Assembly: GCA_964528575.1 (NCBI GenBank)
Contig: CAZGTQ010000412.1
Coordinates: 1 to 49,310, forward strand
Origin: CAZGTQ01 sp964528575
Lineage (GTDB): Bacteria; Planctomycetota; UBA1135; GCA-002686595
DNA length: 49,310 nt
Direction: 5' to 3'
Shown here: positions 48,745-49,310 of the stretch, piece after piece
How positions within the stretch are numbered: position 1 is the stretch's first letter
How the letters are laid out: every line of letters begins with the position of its first letter
Translations under genes and position numbers: made by a program
Notes under the pieces: generated by a model
The model's input: only the letters and a program-made list of their open reading frames with translations
What the model was told of the DNA's origin: nothing
The model's database searches: none

Positions 48745-49310
48745 TCACACCGGCTCGGCTCCCAGGTCGCTGCTGCGTCGCAGCTTGTTGTAGAGCGTCT
48801 GGCGGTCGATCCCGAGGACGCGCGCCGCGCGCGTGCGGTTGCCGCCGCTCTCGATCAGCACGCGGCGGATCAGCTCGCGCTCGACCGCGCGCAGCGAGCG
48901 GTCGCCGAGCGGCAGCGCATCGGCGGCGCCGGAGGGGACGTCCGCGCCGAAGAGCTCGGCGCCGAGCTCGAGCGACGCCGAGCGCGCGGCCGCGGCCGCG
49001 ACCACCGCGACGAGCTCGCGGGCGTTGCCGGGCCAATCGCGGGCGGCGAGCCGCGCGGCCGCGTCCGGGTGCAGGCGGCGCCGCGGGCCGGGCTCGGCGT
49101 CGAGCAGCGCCTGGACGAGAGCTGCGACCTCCGCGCGCCGCTCGCGCAGGGGCGGGACGCGCACCGCGAGCACGTTGACGCGGTAGAGGAGATCTTCGGA
49201 GAACGCGCCCTCGGCCGCGCGCGCGGCGAGGTCGGCGGCGGTCGCGGCGACGACGCGCACGTCGAGCGCGCGCTCGGGGCCGGCGCCGCGGCGCGCGCGG
49301 CGCAGCTCGA
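48745..49310 (-). CDS. Sigma-54-dependent activator, N-terminus cut by window edge
   Basis: The frame is open to the right edge, so only the last ~188 residues are visible. They include the end of a sigma-54 AAA+ domain (DVRVVAATAADLAARA, SEDLLYRVNVLAVRVPPLRE, DWPGNARELVAVVAAAA) and a Fis-type helix-turn-helix (RRVLIESGGNRTRAARVLGI, DRQTLYNKLR). Compared with canonical members, ATNRDL is changed to ATAADL. Whether a receiver or another sensory domain exists upstream cannot be seen. It is the natural candidate activator of the sigma-54 promoter at 48603-48618, to which it lies next. Confidence 0.88.
   Translation of the reverse strand, partial: ELRRARRGAGPERALDVRVVAATAADLAARAAEGAFSEDLLYRVNVLAVRVPPLRERRAEVAALVQALLDAEPGPRRRLHPDAAARLAARDWPGNARELVAVVAAAAARSASLELGAELFGADVPSGAADALPLGDRSLRAVERELIRRVLIESGGNRTRAARVLGIDRQTLYNKLRRSSDLGAEPV

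Noticed and set aside
1..49310. CRISPR arrays, insertion sequences, prophage genes, attachment sites, rRNA and tRNA genes.
   Set aside because: Looked for and not seen: no regularly spaced repeats, no transposase or integrase motifs, and no tRNA-like cloverleaf or rRNA sequence was recognised. Short tandem duplications have only two copies each.

Overview
The window is very G+C-rich bacterial chromosome with dense, mostly leftward coding and many four-base gene overlaps. The best lineage guess is Planctomycetota or a neighbouring phylum. The reasons are an ECF sigma factor whose N-terminus reads FRTTQWGVV sitting directly upstream of a membrane Ser/Thr kinase, a long flagellar cluster, and an envelope-heavy gene content. 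No rRNA or tRNA gene was seen, so this remains an inference.

Left part (1-7.4 kb): a leftward operon encodes a MoxR AAA+ ATPase, a DUF58 protein and a membrane transglutaminase. Behind it come a Tat-exported FAD amine-oxidase-like lipoprotein and a multi-spanning membrane protein cut by the window edge. A small HELGH membrane metalloprotease-like gene diverges from moxR.

7.4-11.7 kb: a leftward polyamine and membrane cluster holds a pyruvoyl AdoMet decarboxylase, a double zinc-ribbon DUF4178 membrane protein, a 63-residue membrane peptide, a DUF350 protein and a membrane-anchored aminopropyltransferase. It supplies both enzymes of aminopropyl transfer plus three membrane partners.

11.9-20.5 kb: housekeeping and envelope genes follow. 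They are a DUF4382/DUF5666-type lipoprotein, an alkaline-phosphatase-superfamily enzyme, nagB with an SGNH hydrolase, a YqjD/YqjE-like trio, a secreted protein with two PRC-barrel domains, a tiny acidic lipoprotein and a small zinc-finger acidic protein. This stretch has several perfect or near-perfect short tandem duplications and two genes with homologous 5' leaders.

20.5-29.6 kb: an alpha-oxoamine synthase is coupled to a DapB-like dehydrogenase, and ispG is followed by a small unknown gene. A rightward set then encodes a D-amino-acid-oxidase-fold enzyme, an ECF sigma factor, a Ser/Thr kinase carrying a LITAF-like membrane zinc ribbon, a lipoprotein and a membrane-anchored unknown.

29.7-49.3 kb: a leftward flagellar region. 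Starting at the right it holds a sigma-54 activator (cut by the edge), a good sigma-54 promoter, a degenerate histidine-kinase-like protein, a degenerate receiver fused to an RsbW-like ATPase, a membrane coiled-coil protein, a secretin-N-like/TPR protein, a TPR protein, a FlrB/FleS-like kinase and a FlrC/FleR-like sigma-54 regulator. It then continues with flgB, flgC, fliE, fliF, fliG, fliH, fliI, fliJ, a MotE-like protein, motA, motB, a second degenerate MotB, fliL, fliM and fliN. Basal body, switch, export ATPase and stator are together, whereas hook, filament and FlhAB genes are absent here.
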